Below are positions 1 to 7,791 of a stretch of DNA of 64,000 bases, piece after piece. Source of the DNA: DAISJI01 sp964559835 (GTDB lineage Bacteria; Acidobacteriota; Terriglobia; Terriglobales; Acidobacteriaceae). Location of the stretch: contig CAZLJE010000024.1 in the NCBI GenBank assembly GCA_964559835.1, positions 23,651 to 87,650 on the forward strand. Reading direction: 5' to 3'. The notes beneath the pieces are model-generated. The model did not search any database. It saw nothing but the letters and a program-made list of their open reading frames with translations, and was not told where the DNA came from. Each line of letters opens with the position of its first letter. The stretch's first letter is position 1. Made by a program: the position numbers and the translations under genes.

Positions 1-162
1 GTGGACGTAGTGCCGGTTGACGTCGAACCGGTGCCGGTTGTGCCCGTCCCGGTAGAGCCAGTGGACGTAGTGCCGGTTGACGTCGAACCGGTACTGGTTG
101 TGCCAGTCCCGGCGGAGCCAGTGGACGTAGTGCCGGTCGAGCCAGTGCTGGTTGTGCCCGTC
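1..162. repeat. 60-bp imperfect tandem repeat
   Basis: Units begin at 1, 61 and 121 (the last partial), each opening gtggacgtagtgccggt. They differ by a few substitutions. The length is a multiple of three, so the repeat stays in frame in the minus-strand lipoprotein and encodes 20-residue Ser/Thr/Gly units. Copy number may continue beyond the window start. Confidence 0.85.
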
Positions 163-431
163 GAACCCGTGGTCGTTCCCGTGGATGAACCGGTTCCGCT
201 CGTCGTCCCAGTGCCGGAGGCGGTCGTGGTACCCGTGCCGGACGTGCCGGTGCCCGAAGGAGAAGTATTGCCGGTCGCACCAGTGCCGGCTGTGGTGGAG
301 TTCGAGGATGTTCCGACCGGGAGAGTTATTGCGGGAGCAGAGGCCGACGTCGTGAGAGATGAGCCCCCGCCGCAGGCGATCAGGGATGAGAGTGTTACGC
401 ACACCAGCGCGAGCAACCAGCGTTTTTGCAT
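1..431 (-). CDS. Ser/Thr/Gly-rich lipoprotein, 3' end cut by window
   Basis: The minus strand reads open from an ATG at 431 to the window edge, with GGAGG at 435-439 as a ribosome binding site (short spacing, 3 nt). The protein starts with a basic and hydrophobic signal peptide ending in a lipobox, LIAC (Cys at about residue 20), followed by GGGSS. It should therefore be lipidated and exported. After about 35 residues it becomes low-complexity Thr/Gly/Ser sequence of the type STGTTSTGTG, encoded by a 60-bp tandem repeat. I recognise no catalytic domain in the visible part. A stalk or surface-anchored linker is plausible, with any functional domain beyond the window. The plus-strand reading (Pro/Val repeats) is the antisense shadow. 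Confidence 0.7.
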   Translation of the reverse strand, partial: MQKRWLLALVCVTLSSLIACGGGSSLTTSASAPAITLPVGTSSNSTTAGTGATGNTSPSGTGTSGTGTTTASGTGTTSGTGSSTGTTTGSTGTTSTGSTGTTSTGSAGTGTTSTGSTSTGTTSTGSTGTGTTGTGSTSTGTTS

Positions 432-562
432 AATCCTCCGGTGGGCGCAGGGGGAGAGTAGACGCTGGATGGGTTAAGGCCAATCGGAGGGGAGCCCTAG
501 ACGGGTTACGAGAATGTACCGAGGGAGCCGTACAGTATTGAGGGCGTTCAAGACAAAGCGTT

Positions 563-601
563 CACACGATGGACACGATGTGCACACGAAAGACGCGATG
601 C
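563..601. repeat. degenerate acacgatgg-type short tandem repeat
   Basis: About four degenerate copies of a 9-11-base unit (acacgatgg, acacgatgt, acacgaa, acgcgatg) lie in the 228-base gap between the divergent lipoprotein and ABC exporter genes. Nothing else recognisable was seen in this gap. Confidence 0.45.
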
Positions 602-659
602 AACAACGATTTGAAGCAAATTGTGTGACTTTCGTCCGGTCTTAGCAATCTAGTTACGA

Positions 660-2555
660 ATGGCTGCTCACGCGCACGGCCCGATCTCGGCTGTCACCGG
701 CCCGGGGAAACGACGTCCCATCGGCAAGGCACTGCCCGAGGTGTGGGCGCTGGTCTCGTCGCGCAAGAAACTGCTCGTATCCGGCTTCGGGCTGATGGCG
801 ATCAACCGCGTCTGCTCGCTGGTGCTGCCAGGTTCGACCAAATACCTGATCGATAACGTCATCAATAAGCACCAGACGGAGCTGCTGAAACCGCTGGTGG
901 GCGCCGTACTGCTGGCCACCGTTATCCAGGGCATCACGTCGTTCACACTGACACAGACGCTCTCGAAGGCGGCGCAGCGGCTGATCACCGAACTGCGGCT
1001 GAAGGTGTTCGCACACGTCAGCCGGCTGCCGGTCTCGTATTTCGACGCGAACAAGAGCGGCATTCTCGTGTCGCGGATCATGACCGATGTGGAAGGCGTG
1101 CGGAACCTGGTCGGGACCGGGATCGTGGATTTCGCCGGCGGGCTGCTGACGGGGGTGATCGCGTTCTTCGTGATGATGAAGATCAGCCCGCTGATGACCG
1201 TGATCGGCCTCGGGTTCATGCTCGCCATCGTGCTGGTGCTTTCGAAAGTGTTCAAGACGATTCGGCCGATCTTCCGCGAGCGCGGCAAGATCAATGCCGA
1301 AGTGTACGGACGCCTGACCGAATCGTTGGGCGGCGTGCGCGTGGTAAAGGGCTATCACGCAGAAGAGCGCGAGCAGAAAGTGTTCGCCAAGGGCGTGCAG
1401 CGCTTGCTCGATAACGTACTCAAGACGCTGACCGCCACATCGCTGATGTCGCTTTCGACGAGCGTGCTGCTGGGGATGGTCGGGTCGGTGGTGATGTTCG
1501 TTGGCGCGCGGCAGATCCTGGCCGGCAAGCTCACAACCGGCGGATTCTTCAGCTACACGATGTTCATGGCATTCCTTATCGCACCGGTGGTGCAGGCGAC
1601 GAACGTCGGCACGCAGCTCACCGAAGCAATCGCGGGACTTGACCGGACGCGAGAGATCCTGAACGAGAAGCCGGAAGATGAAGACCCTCGGCGCACGGTC
1701 ACGCTGCCGGAGATCGTGGGCGATGTGCGGTTTGAGAACGTGGAGTTCTCGTACGACGTCGGCCGGCAAGTACTGCACGGAATCAGCTTCGGCGCCCGGG
1801 CGGGGACGGTGACCGCGCTGGTGGGGTCGTCGGGCTCGGGTAAGAGCACGATCATCGGGCTGGTGAGCGCGTTCCACAATCCGAACGCAGGCGCCGTGTA
1901 CGTGGATGGAATCGACTTGTCCACGGTGCGGCTGGACTCATTCCGTACGAAGCTTGGTGTCGTGTTGCAGGATTCGTTCCTGTTCGACGGGACGATCTAT
2001 GAGAACGTCGCCTTCTCGCGGCCGGATTCCACTCGCGACGAGGTGCTGCGCGCGTGCAAGATCGCCCGCGTCGATGAGTTCGCCGAACGGTTCGAGCAGA
2101 AGTACGACACCGTGGTGGGCGAGCGCGGAGTAAAGCTATCGGGCGGGCAGCGGCAGCGCATCTCGATCGCGCGCGCGATCCTGGCAGACCCGCGGATCCT
2201 AATCCTGGACGAAGCGACATCGAGCCTGGATTCGGAATCGGAGCAGATGATCCAGGAAGGATTGAATTACCTGATGCGCGGGCGGACGACATTCGTCATC
2301 GCGCACCGGCTGTCGACGATCCGCAGGGCCGACCAGATCCTGGTCGTGGAAGAGGGCAGGATCGTGGAGCGCGGAACGCATCCCGAATTGCTCGCCGCCG
2401 GAGGACGCTATTACGAGCTGTACACCAAGCAGCACGGGTTGCAGGAAAACCTCTTCCTGGCGCCGGGAGAGGGCGATAGCGTCCCGGAAAGCGAGAGTGG
2501 CGCACGCGCGGCGCGGGAACCGAGCGCGGCGGCAATCCTCAGAGGCCAGGTTTAG
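660..2555 (+). CDS. ABC transporter, MsbA/LmrA-type exporter half-transporter
   Basis: A 631-residue fused permease-ATPase. The N-terminal ~330 residues carry about six hydrophobic segments of the ABC exporter membrane domain. The ATPase follows, with Walker A GSSGSGKST near residue 390, the signature LSGGQRQR near 493, Walker B ILILDEATSSLD near 513, and the switch His in IAHRLST near 545. Membrane and ATPase domains in one chain, with no second half nearby, suggest an inner-membrane homodimer that exports lipid, lipid A or a drug. The family call is firm; the substrate is not. The ATG at 660 has no clear Shine-Dalgarno. The HAD gene follows about 80 bases downstream and may be co-transcribed. 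Confidence 0.9.
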   Translation: MAAHAHGPISAVTGPGKRRPIGKALPEVWALVSSRKKLLVSGFGLMAINRVCSLVLPGSTKYLIDNVINKHQTELLKPLVGAVLLATVIQGITSFTLTQTLSKAAQRLITELRLKVFAHVSRLPVSYFDANKSGILVSRIMTDVEGVRNLVGTGIVDFAGGLLTGVIAFFVMMKISPLMTVIGLGFMLAIVLVLSKVFKTIRPIFRERGKINAEVYGRLTESLGGVRVVKGYHAEEREQKVFAKGVQRLLDNVLKTLTATSLMSLSTSVLLGMVGSVVMFVGARQILAGKLTTGGFFSYTMFMAFLIAPVVQATNVGTQLTEAIAGLDRTREILNEKPEDEDPRRTVTLPEIVGDVRFENVEFSYDVGRQVLHGISFGARAGTVTALVGSSGSGKSTIIGLVSAFHNPNAGAVYVDGIDLSTVRLDSFRTKLGVVLQDSFLFDGTIYENVAFSRPDSTRDEVLRACKIARVDEFAERFEQKYDTVVGERGVKLSGGQRQRISIARAILADPRILILDEATSSLDSESEQMIQEGLNYLMRGRTTFVIAHRLSTIRRADQILVVEEGRIVERGTHPELLAAGGRYYELYTKQHGLQENLFLAPGEGDSVPESESGARAAREPSAAAILRGQV

Positions 2556-2638
2556 AGTTTCAGTTTGTGCGTAGCCGGTGGAAGCCAGCGGAACTGCCGG
2601 TCGGAGGCCAGCGCTACAAACTGCGATACGATTCGATT

Positions 2639-3298
2639 ATGGAAAAGAACACTGTTTTCCTCTTCGACGTCGACAACACGCTACTCGACAACGATGCGGT
2701 CGCGGGCGACCTGCGCGAATACCTGACGCGCGTCGTCGGCGAGGAGGGGTGCGCCCGGTACTGGGCGATCTTCGAGGCGATGCGAAACCTGGTCGGGTAT
2801 GCGGATTATCTCGGGGCGCTGCAGAAGTATCGTGAGGAGTATCCGCGGTCGATGAAGGTGCTCGCCGTATCGGACTTCCTGATCAATTATCCGTTCCCGA
2901 CGCGGGTGTTCCCCCAGGCATTTGACGCGCTCGCGGCGGCAAACCAGCAGGGCAAGGCGGTGATCCTGTCGGATGGCGATGTGGTTTTCCAGCCGCACAA
3001 GATCAAGCGCTCCGGGCTGTACGGGGCGGTGAATGGGCACGTGCTGGTGTATGTACACAAAGAGCACGAGCTGGACGATGTCGCGGAGCGGTATCCTGCG
3101 GACCACTACGTGTTCATCGATGACAAGGTGCGGCTGCTCGATGCGGTGAAGAAGATCTGGAAGGACAAGGTGACGACCGTGTTTCCGCGGCAGGGACACT
3201 ACGCCCACGATGCAGAAGTGCTGAAGAAATATCCCAAGCCGGATGTGACAATCGAGAAGATCGGGGATTTGCTCGGGCAGATGGCGGCGATTGCTTAA
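2639..3298 (+). CDS. HAD-superfamily hydrolase
   Basis: A 219-residue protein opening with HAD motif I, FDVDNTLLDND (nucleophile Asp near residue 9). VILSDGD fits motif II, and YVFIDDK near residue 160 fits motif IV with paired acidic residues. An all-alpha stretch between motifs I and II is the C1-type cap. This fits a soluble Mg-dependent phosphatase acting on a small phosphorylated metabolite. ATG 2639 was chosen because motif I follows directly; the upstream GTG at 2567 would add 24 residues of non-homologous, basic sequence. Substrate unknown. Confidence 0.8.
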   Translation: MEKNTVFLFDVDNTLLDNDAVAGDLREYLTRVVGEEGCARYWAIFEAMRNLVGYADYLGALQKYREEYPRSMKVLAVSDFLINYPFPTRVFPQAFDALAAANQQGKAVILSDGDVVFQPHKIKRSGLYGAVNGHVLVYVHKEHELDDVAERYPADHYVFIDDKVRLLDAVKKIWKDKVTTVFPRQGHYAHDAEVLKKYPKPDVTIEKIGDLLGQMAAIA

Positions 3299-3302
3299 AA
3301 GC

Positions 3303-3478
3303 GGGCTTTGGGCAGTAGGTATTGGGCTTTACGAAACTCGGAGTACCACATAAAGATTAACCACGGATTTCCGCAGATGAACACGGATCGACAAAGATAT
3401 CCGTATTGATCCGTGCGAATCCGTGAAGATCCGTGGCTAATCGCATTTCCTAAGGCCCAAAGCCCGAGGCCCAAAGCC
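3303..3478. repeat. nested palindromic repeat: heptamer arms around a decamer array
   Basis: The outer arms are heptamer arrays. The left arm (3303-3330) repeats ggctttg/ggcagta/ggtattg. The right arm (3454-3478) is ggcccaa agcccga ggcccaa agcc, the approximate reverse complement. Between them, 3361-3436 is a decamer array (ccacggattt ... ccgtgaagat ccgtgg) whose ends are complementary. The block fills the gap between the convergent HAD and Gly-zipper genes and starts 5 bases after the HAD stop codon. It could act as a bidirectional hairpin. Confidence 0.8.
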
Positions 3479-3485
3479 ATTGCAG

Positions 3486-3947
3486 TTATCGCCGCTGAGC
3501 CACGCGCTGTTGCTGGGGCGCTTGCTGGTCGGTGGTGAGACGGTCGTAGAGCAGACCTGCAACGCCTCCGGCGAGAGCGCCGATGGCTGCTCCCTTGCCA
3601 CCTTTTGCAGCGCCCCCGATCGCCGCTCCGGCGCCTGCCGAACCCGCAATGATGGCGATGGAGTTGGCGGTCGAGCGATGACGTCGAGCGCTGGGGAGTG
3701 AATCAGGGGTTTGGGAGCCGACTTCAGCGGAGTTGTCGCGAACGTCGCTGGGCAGAACGACGCGTCCGGCGGAAGGTTTGTTAGGGTCCGGTTCATAGAC
3801 CGGCGGCGGCATGTTCGAAGTTCGCAGCACCGGATCCACGGTCGTCGGCGCGGGCACCTTGGGCACGGCGAACAGAGTTATGGCAGTCACGAGCACAGTG
3901 GTGATGGCGGCAGAAAGCACGGCAGCACGGATGACACGAGACTTCAT
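3486..3947 (-). CDS. secreted/anchored protein with glycine-zipper segment
   Basis: A 153-residue protein. The start at 3947 is preceded by GAGGAGG. It has an N-terminal membrane segment or signal (residues 8-28, LSAAITTVLVTAITLF). A Pro-rich, polar central region follows. Residues ~100-135 are a Gly/Ala zipper (AGSAGAGAAIGGAAKGGKGAAIGALAGG), as in Gly-zipper envelope proteins, and the tail is Gln/Arg-rich. Such zippers insert in or associate with membranes. Specific role unknown. Confidence 0.75.
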   Translation of the reverse strand: MKSRVIRAAVLSAAITTVLVTAITLFAVPKVPAPTTVDPVLRTSNMPPPVYEPDPNKPSAGRVVLPSDVRDNSAEVGSQTPDSLPSARRHRSTANSIAIIAGSAGAGAAIGGAAKGGKGAAIGALAGGVAGLLYDRLTTDQQAPQQQRVAQRR

Positions 3948-4125
3948 GGGGAGACCTCCTCACCGGATTTCGATGAGGGAAGTATACAGCAGTTTGTAAG
4001 TGCTTACTTACACTTCTGGAGAGTAATCGTTGCTGCCTGTAAACCGTTGATTGTGCTCGGAATGGGCAATGTTGATCTAGACCGGCCCGTCCCCCGGGAC
4101 TCGACATGGTTCGGAGCCTTTGTTC

Positions 4126-4276
4126 CCAGGACTTCGTCCTGGACTACTAGCGAGTCGTCGCTCCGCGACTTGTGCTTTGGTAATTAGCCCGCGAATAGTC
4201 GCTCCGCGATGGTGGGGTGCCAGCGAATCTAGCGCCGCGATTGTTGGGTTACCTGCGAATGGTCGCTCCGCCACTT
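4126..4276. repeat. hairpin plus four degenerate ~24-bp GCGAATnGTCGCTCCGCGA units
   Basis: This stretch lies in the 327-base gap between the Gly-zipper and radical SAM genes. It holds a perfect hairpin CCAGGAC-TTC-GTCCTGG (4126-4142), then related units at 4148-4171, 4190-4213, 4221-4244 and 4253-4276. Each can fold through alternative TCGC/GCGA pairings. The last unit runs into the radical SAM stop codon (4275-4277). I see no ORF in the gap. Confidence 0.65.
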
Positions 4277-5270
4277 ACTTCATCGCCAGGAATCCGCTCA
4301 CGTTTTCCCACAGCAGTTTGGGGAACGATTTGTCAAGATACGAGCGGATGGAGACGTAGCACTCGTCGCAGGTGTTGGACTCGGTGAACTCTTCGGCGAT
4401 CTTCGCGTAGTCCTCGAGATGCCAGCGTTTGAAGATCATGGAGCAGGGCTGGAGCCAGCCGTCGCTGGTGACGACCAGGAAGCGGTGTCCGGCGCGGCAG
4501 CCGGGCATGCCGCCATTCTCGAAAAACTGGCGAGTGGCGGCGATGGTCGAAGGGGCGTTTACGATCCAGTTGGTGGCGTCTCGGCGGGCTTCGACCGAAT
4601 CCAGCTGGGCATTGAGCAGCGCGAGCTGCTCGGGCGCGGTGAGTGAGTAGTCGCGGCAGCCGGTGCGGCGCGCGGAATAGGAGCTGTAACAGATGTTCAC
4701 GCCCCATTGGCGAGCTTTGTCGGCAAGGCGCCCGATCTCGGCGACGTTGGCGCTGGTGATGCAGGAATTCAGGACGATGTCGTCAAAGCCATGACGGGCC
4801 AGCCGAGGAACGAGGTCCTGAAGGTTCGCGTAGAGGCCGGGGTAGCTACGGAAATCGTCGTGACGCGAGTCGGGGAAGTCGAGCGAGACGGAGAACTGGT
4901 CGACACCGGCCTGGTGCAGCGCCAGGTATTTCTCTTCCGTCATGTGCGTCCAGTTGGAGATGAGGATGGTGTAGGGGACAGAGTCGCCGTTCTTGATGTT
5001 GCGGACGATCTCGACGACGTCGGTGCGAAGCAGCGGCTCGCCGCCGGAGACCTGGACGACGCATGGCCGCAGCTTCTGCATGTAGCGGCGGTAATCGGCG
5101 GGCTGGAGCTGGCGCGACGTGTCGCGCGGGCCGCCGTGGTCGCAATGTTTGCAGTAACAGGAGCAGGCGTCGGTGACCTCGAAGGAGACGACGATCGGCC
5201 GACCTATAGGCCAGTTGCGGGAGCCGCGGGCGATGATGCGAAGCGAATCGGAGAAAGGAACTCTGCGCAT
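4275..5270 (-). CDS. radical SAM/SPASM-type protein
   Basis: A 331-residue protein with the radical SAM cluster motif CSCYCKHC (Cys-x3-Cys-x2-Cys, residues ~36-43) and the following SGGEPLL glycine motif near 95. The C-terminal third has Cys residues (MPGCRAGH, QPCSM, CDECY) consistent with an auxiliary iron-sulfur (SPASM/twitch) site. Enzymes of this family modify peptides or cofactors using 5'-deoxyadenosyl radicals. No precursor peptide or partner is adjacent, so the substrate is unknown. The region upstream of ATG 5270 is a heptamer repeat array with no Shine-Dalgarno. Confidence 0.85.
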   Translation of the reverse strand: MRRVPFSDSLRIIARGSRNWPIGRPIVVSFEVTDACSCYCKHCDHGGPRDTSRQLQPADYRRYMQKLRPCVVQVSGGEPLLRTDVVEIVRNIKNGDSVPYTILISNWTHMTEEKYLALHQAGVDQFSVSLDFPDSRHDDFRSYPGLYANLQDLVPRLARHGFDDIVLNSCITSANVAEIGRLADKARQWGVNICYSSYSARRTGCRDYSLTAPEQLALLNAQLDSVEARRDATNWIVNAPSTIAATRQFFENGGMPGCRAGHRFLVVTSDGWLQPCSMIFKRWHLEDYAKIAEEFTESNTCDECYVSIRSYLDKSFPKLLWENVSGFLAMK

Positions 5271-5274
5271 GACT

Positions 5275-5372
5275 GCAGTTGTCAGTTGCTAGTTGTCAGT
5301 TGTCAGTTGTCAGTTGTCAGTTGAGAAGCGTATTCCGTTTTCGTATTCCGAAAGTCCGGATACAAGATACGA
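5275..5372. repeat. heptamer array GTCAGTT followed by TATTCCG-type units
   Basis: 5275-5323 holds about seven copies of gtcagtt (variant gctagtt) in exact 7-base register. They begin 4 bases before the radical SAM start codon. 5329-5372 holds a degenerate inverted set of tattccg units (tattccgttttcgtattccg ... ggatacaagatacga), the same word family as at 44218-44297 and 53335-53405. The array replaces the normal 5' leader of the radical SAM gene. Confidence 0.85.
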
Positions 5373-5483
5373 AGTGCGCGACCCAATCGAAAAGGTTAAC
5401 AATCGCGAACGGCAGGAACAAGGGATGAACATCGGTGTGTGATGCGGGTCACGTGGCGTGAAATACAGTCTCGTGACGAGTCG

Positions 5484-5586
5484 TCAGTGATCAGTGTTCA
5501 GTGATCAGGACGTGGAACCATGAAGCGCGGCAATTCGAGAGCATAGGTCGGGCCTTCCGATTACTGAGTACTGAACGCTGATCACT
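5484..5586. repeat. inverted heptamer arrays TCAGTGA / ACTGAAC
   Basis: The left arm (5484-5509) is tcagtga tcagtgt tcagtga tcagg. The right arm (5563-5586) is actgagtactgaacgctgatcact, its approximate reverse complement. They could pair around a 53-base loop. The arrays and the preceding 5275-5372 repeat account for most of the 343 bases between the radical SAM and racemase genes. No ORF was seen there. Confidence 0.8.
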
Positions 5587-5613
5587 CCTCGCGAAAGCGG
5601 AGTCTGGCTAAGC

Positions 5614-6327
5614 CTAAATGGGTTGCGGAGCAGTTTCCGCCAAGGCATGGCGCAAGGCGGCACGGGCGAGGAGCCGGGTGGAATCGAGCGTCGGGAGCGG
5701 AGAGTTGGAATCGTTCACGAGCAAGGGGATCTCAGTGCAGCCAAGGACGACGGCGTCGCAACCGGACCGCTTGAGTCCTTCGATGACTTGCTGGAAGTAG
5801 CTGAGCGATGCAGGTTGGAAATTCCCGTACACCAGTTCGTCGAAGATGATGCGGTTGATCTGCTCGCGCTGAGGCTCACTGGGGCGTTCGTAGGCGATGC
5901 CGCGTTCCGTGAGTTTTTCCGGATAGACGTCACTGCTGACGAGGTAACGCGTGCCCAAGATACCGATCTTGGTGAAGCCGCGGCGAACGGCCTCGGCGGC
6001 AACCTCCTCGGCGATGTGCAGCCAGGGCAGAGGCGATTTTGGACGGACGAGCGGCAGGACGTGGTGGATGGTGTTGTCGGGACAGATGAGGAAGTCCGCG
6101 CCAGTGCGTTGCAGGATCTTCGCCGACGATAGCATCAGGTCGGCGACGCCCTCCCAGTTCCCGGCATAGATGTAATTCATGTAACGAGCCAGCGAGTGGG
6201 TGTGCATGCTGACCTCGGGATGGTCGTGGCGGCCCATCCTGCCGGCGCCTTCGACGCACACCGTGGTATAGCAGAGCGCGGCGCCTTCGGCGCTGCAGGC
6301 GACGATGCCGATGTGCTTGGATCTCAT
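5614..6327 (-). CDS. aspartate/glutamate racemase family protein
   Basis: A 237-residue member of the cofactor-independent Asp/Glu racemase superfamily. The two half-site cysteines are present: ICPDNT near residue 83 (CNT-type motif) and LGCTEIPLL near residue 197. Two-base epimerisation of an amino acid or a related C-alpha acid is the family reaction; the exact substrate cannot be read. It is the intact counterpart of the Cys-less homologue at 36550-37245. A short heptamer array starts 3 bases upstream of its ATG. Confidence 0.85.
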   Translation of the reverse strand: MRSKHIGIVACSAEGAALCYTTVCVEGAGRMGRHDHPEVSMHTHSLARYMNYIYAGNWEGVADLMLSSAKILQRTGADFLICPDNTIHHVLPLVRPKSPLPWLHIAEEVAAEAVRRGFTKIGILGTRYLVSSDVYPEKLTERGIAYERPSEPQREQINRIIFDELVYGNFQPASLSYFQQVIEGLKRSGCDAVVLGCTEIPLLVNDSNSPLPTLDSTRLLARAALRHALAETAPQPI

Positions 6328-6330
6328 AAA

Positions 6331-6350
6331 GCAGTTGCTAGTTACCAGTT
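6331..6350. repeat. short CAGTTGC/TAGTTAC heptamer array
   Basis: Three degenerate units (gcagttgctagttaccagtt) sit 3 bases upstream of the racemase start codon. They belong to the same word family as 5275-5323, 44784-44857 and 60747-60767. No complementary arm is evident nearby. Confidence 0.6.
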
Positions 6351-6399
6351 CTAAACTACATTCTCGATGCAGAGATGCTACCAGACGCCTCGCGCTGCT

Positions 6400-7791
6400 T
6401 CAGCGCTGGAGGGCGCCGCTGTCGTAGACCGGGACGACCTGGTCGGCGGTGACGCGGCTGATGATGAAGTTGCGCCCAAGGTCGTTAACGGCGCGGAAGA
6501 GTAGTTCGCCGCGGCCATCGCCGTCCGCGTCGATGGCGTCGATCAGTTCCATCCGAGGGTAAGCGTCGAGATGCTTACTGTCGGTGGTCCAGGCGGCGAG
6601 TTGGCGCATGTCACCGTTGTAGTTCTCGCGCGCGACAATCGTTACCCAGTAGGTGAGATCGGAATCCGCAGGCGATGGCGGCGGCGACGCGGGCTGGCGC
6701 TGCGACGCCGCGCGGCGAACCGGGGCGCTTGCAGGTGGCGCAACGTGCGCGGCGGCGGTGAGGACGACAGTCGCCTGGTTGGTGAGCGTGAGATCGAAGG
6801 CGCGAATGTCCACTTTCTCCAGCGGTCCAACATGCACTCCACCGTGCGAGGCAGCGAACTTGTCGAGCGCGGCGCGGGCGAGTTCGGTCATGCCGGACTT
6901 GGTTTGGTCACGGAGAGTCTCGCTGCCGGGCATCACAAAGGGACGCGATTCGGTGGGGGTAGCGTCGGAGATCGCGGGCAGAATCCGAACGGGCGCGGCG
7001 GTCTGGGCATCGCGGTTGCGCGCCGTGGACGAAGTGGTCGAGGTACGCGCGAAAACGGGTGCAGGCGCGGATTCGATGTTCGTCTGCACGGGCTTGCCAC
7101 GGCGCAGACGGGGGCGACCGGACATGTCCTCGTCGGATTGTGTGTCCTGTGGCGGATTCGCGGGCGCAGCTTTGGCTTGCGTCGCAGGTGCAGGCGCGGG
7201 CTGATCTTTTGGAGCTTCGGAGGGCTTGCGCAACGTGGGACGGCCGTCGTCGTCGGACTTCGCGGTGGGTTGCGTGTCGGAAGGAGCGGGAGCTGACTCG
7301 GCTTTCTCGTCGGTCGGCGACGTCGTCGGGGGCGGCGGTTCGGTGGCCTTCGGCGCTCCTTTGTGCAGGCGCGGCGGACCTTCGACGGGGTCCGGGCGGA
7401 CGGACGGCACGTCTTTTTCTTTCTTGCGCTCGGCCGCAAGGACGGACTGCCTGGTCTGGAACTTGGCGATGCCGGTCCAGACGCCGTCGCGGTCCATCGC
7501 ACCGTCGACCGTTGCGAAGCCGATGGGATCACCACCCTGCTGGACCTCGTAGACGGTGCCGCCCTCCAACGCCATGGGGACGGGATCGGCCATGTAGATA
7601 TCCGCGTCGTAGTAGCGGCCGTTGACCAGGATGGCGATGGGGACCACGACCGGCTTGCCCTTCGCGGGCCACTCGACCAGGGCGATGGCGCGCGGCGTCT
7701 TCTGCTTGCGGCGCTGTTGCGCGCCGGCGATACCGCAGAGAACGGCGCAGCACACAAGGATGGATATAATGGGCCGCCGGAGATAAGTCAT
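6400..7791 (-). CDS. secreted protein with Pro/Ala-rich linker, hypothetical
   Basis: A 463-residue protein. It opens with a signal peptide (ISILVCCAVLCGIAGAQ, cleavage near residue 24), then a compact ~100-residue N domain, a ~180-residue Pro/Ala/Thr-rich disordered linker, and a C-terminal domain. The C-terminal domain carries DAIDADGDGRGELLFR, a Ca-binding-like Asp-rich loop as in VCBS/FG-GAP or EF-hand proteins. An exported structural or binding role is likely, but I cannot name a family. Start choice: the longer frame would run antisense through the peroxiredoxin gene. ATG 7791 gives a proper signal peptide and sits back-to-back with the divergent peroxiredoxin ATG (CATATG). Confidence 0.65.
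   Translation of the reverse strand: MTYLRRPIISILVCCAVLCGIAGAQQRRKQKTPRAIALVEWPAKGKPVVVPIAILVNGRYYDADIYMADPVPMALEGGTVYEVQQGGDPIGFATVDGAMDRDGVWTGIAKFQTRQSVLAAERKKEKDVPSVRPDPVEGPPRLHKGAPKATEPPPPTTSPTDEKAESAPAPSDTQPTAKSDDDGRPTLRKPSEAPKDQPAPAPATQAKAAPANPPQDTQSDEDMSGRPRLRRGKPVQTNIESAPAPVFARTSTTSSTARNRDAQTAAPVRILPAISDATPTESRPFVMPGSETLRDQTKSGMTELARAALDKFAASHGGVHVGPLEKVDIRAFDLTLTNQATVVLTAAAHVAPPASAPVRRAASQRQPASPPPSPADSDLTYWVTIVARENYNGDMRQLAAWTTDSKHLDAYPRMELIDAIDADGDGRGELLFRAVNDLGRNFIISRVTADQVVPVYDSGALQR

Noticed and set aside
1..477. Plus-strand Pro/Val-rich frame
   Set aside because: The minus strand has a signal peptide, lipobox and ribosome binding site; the Pro/Val repeat is its antisense.
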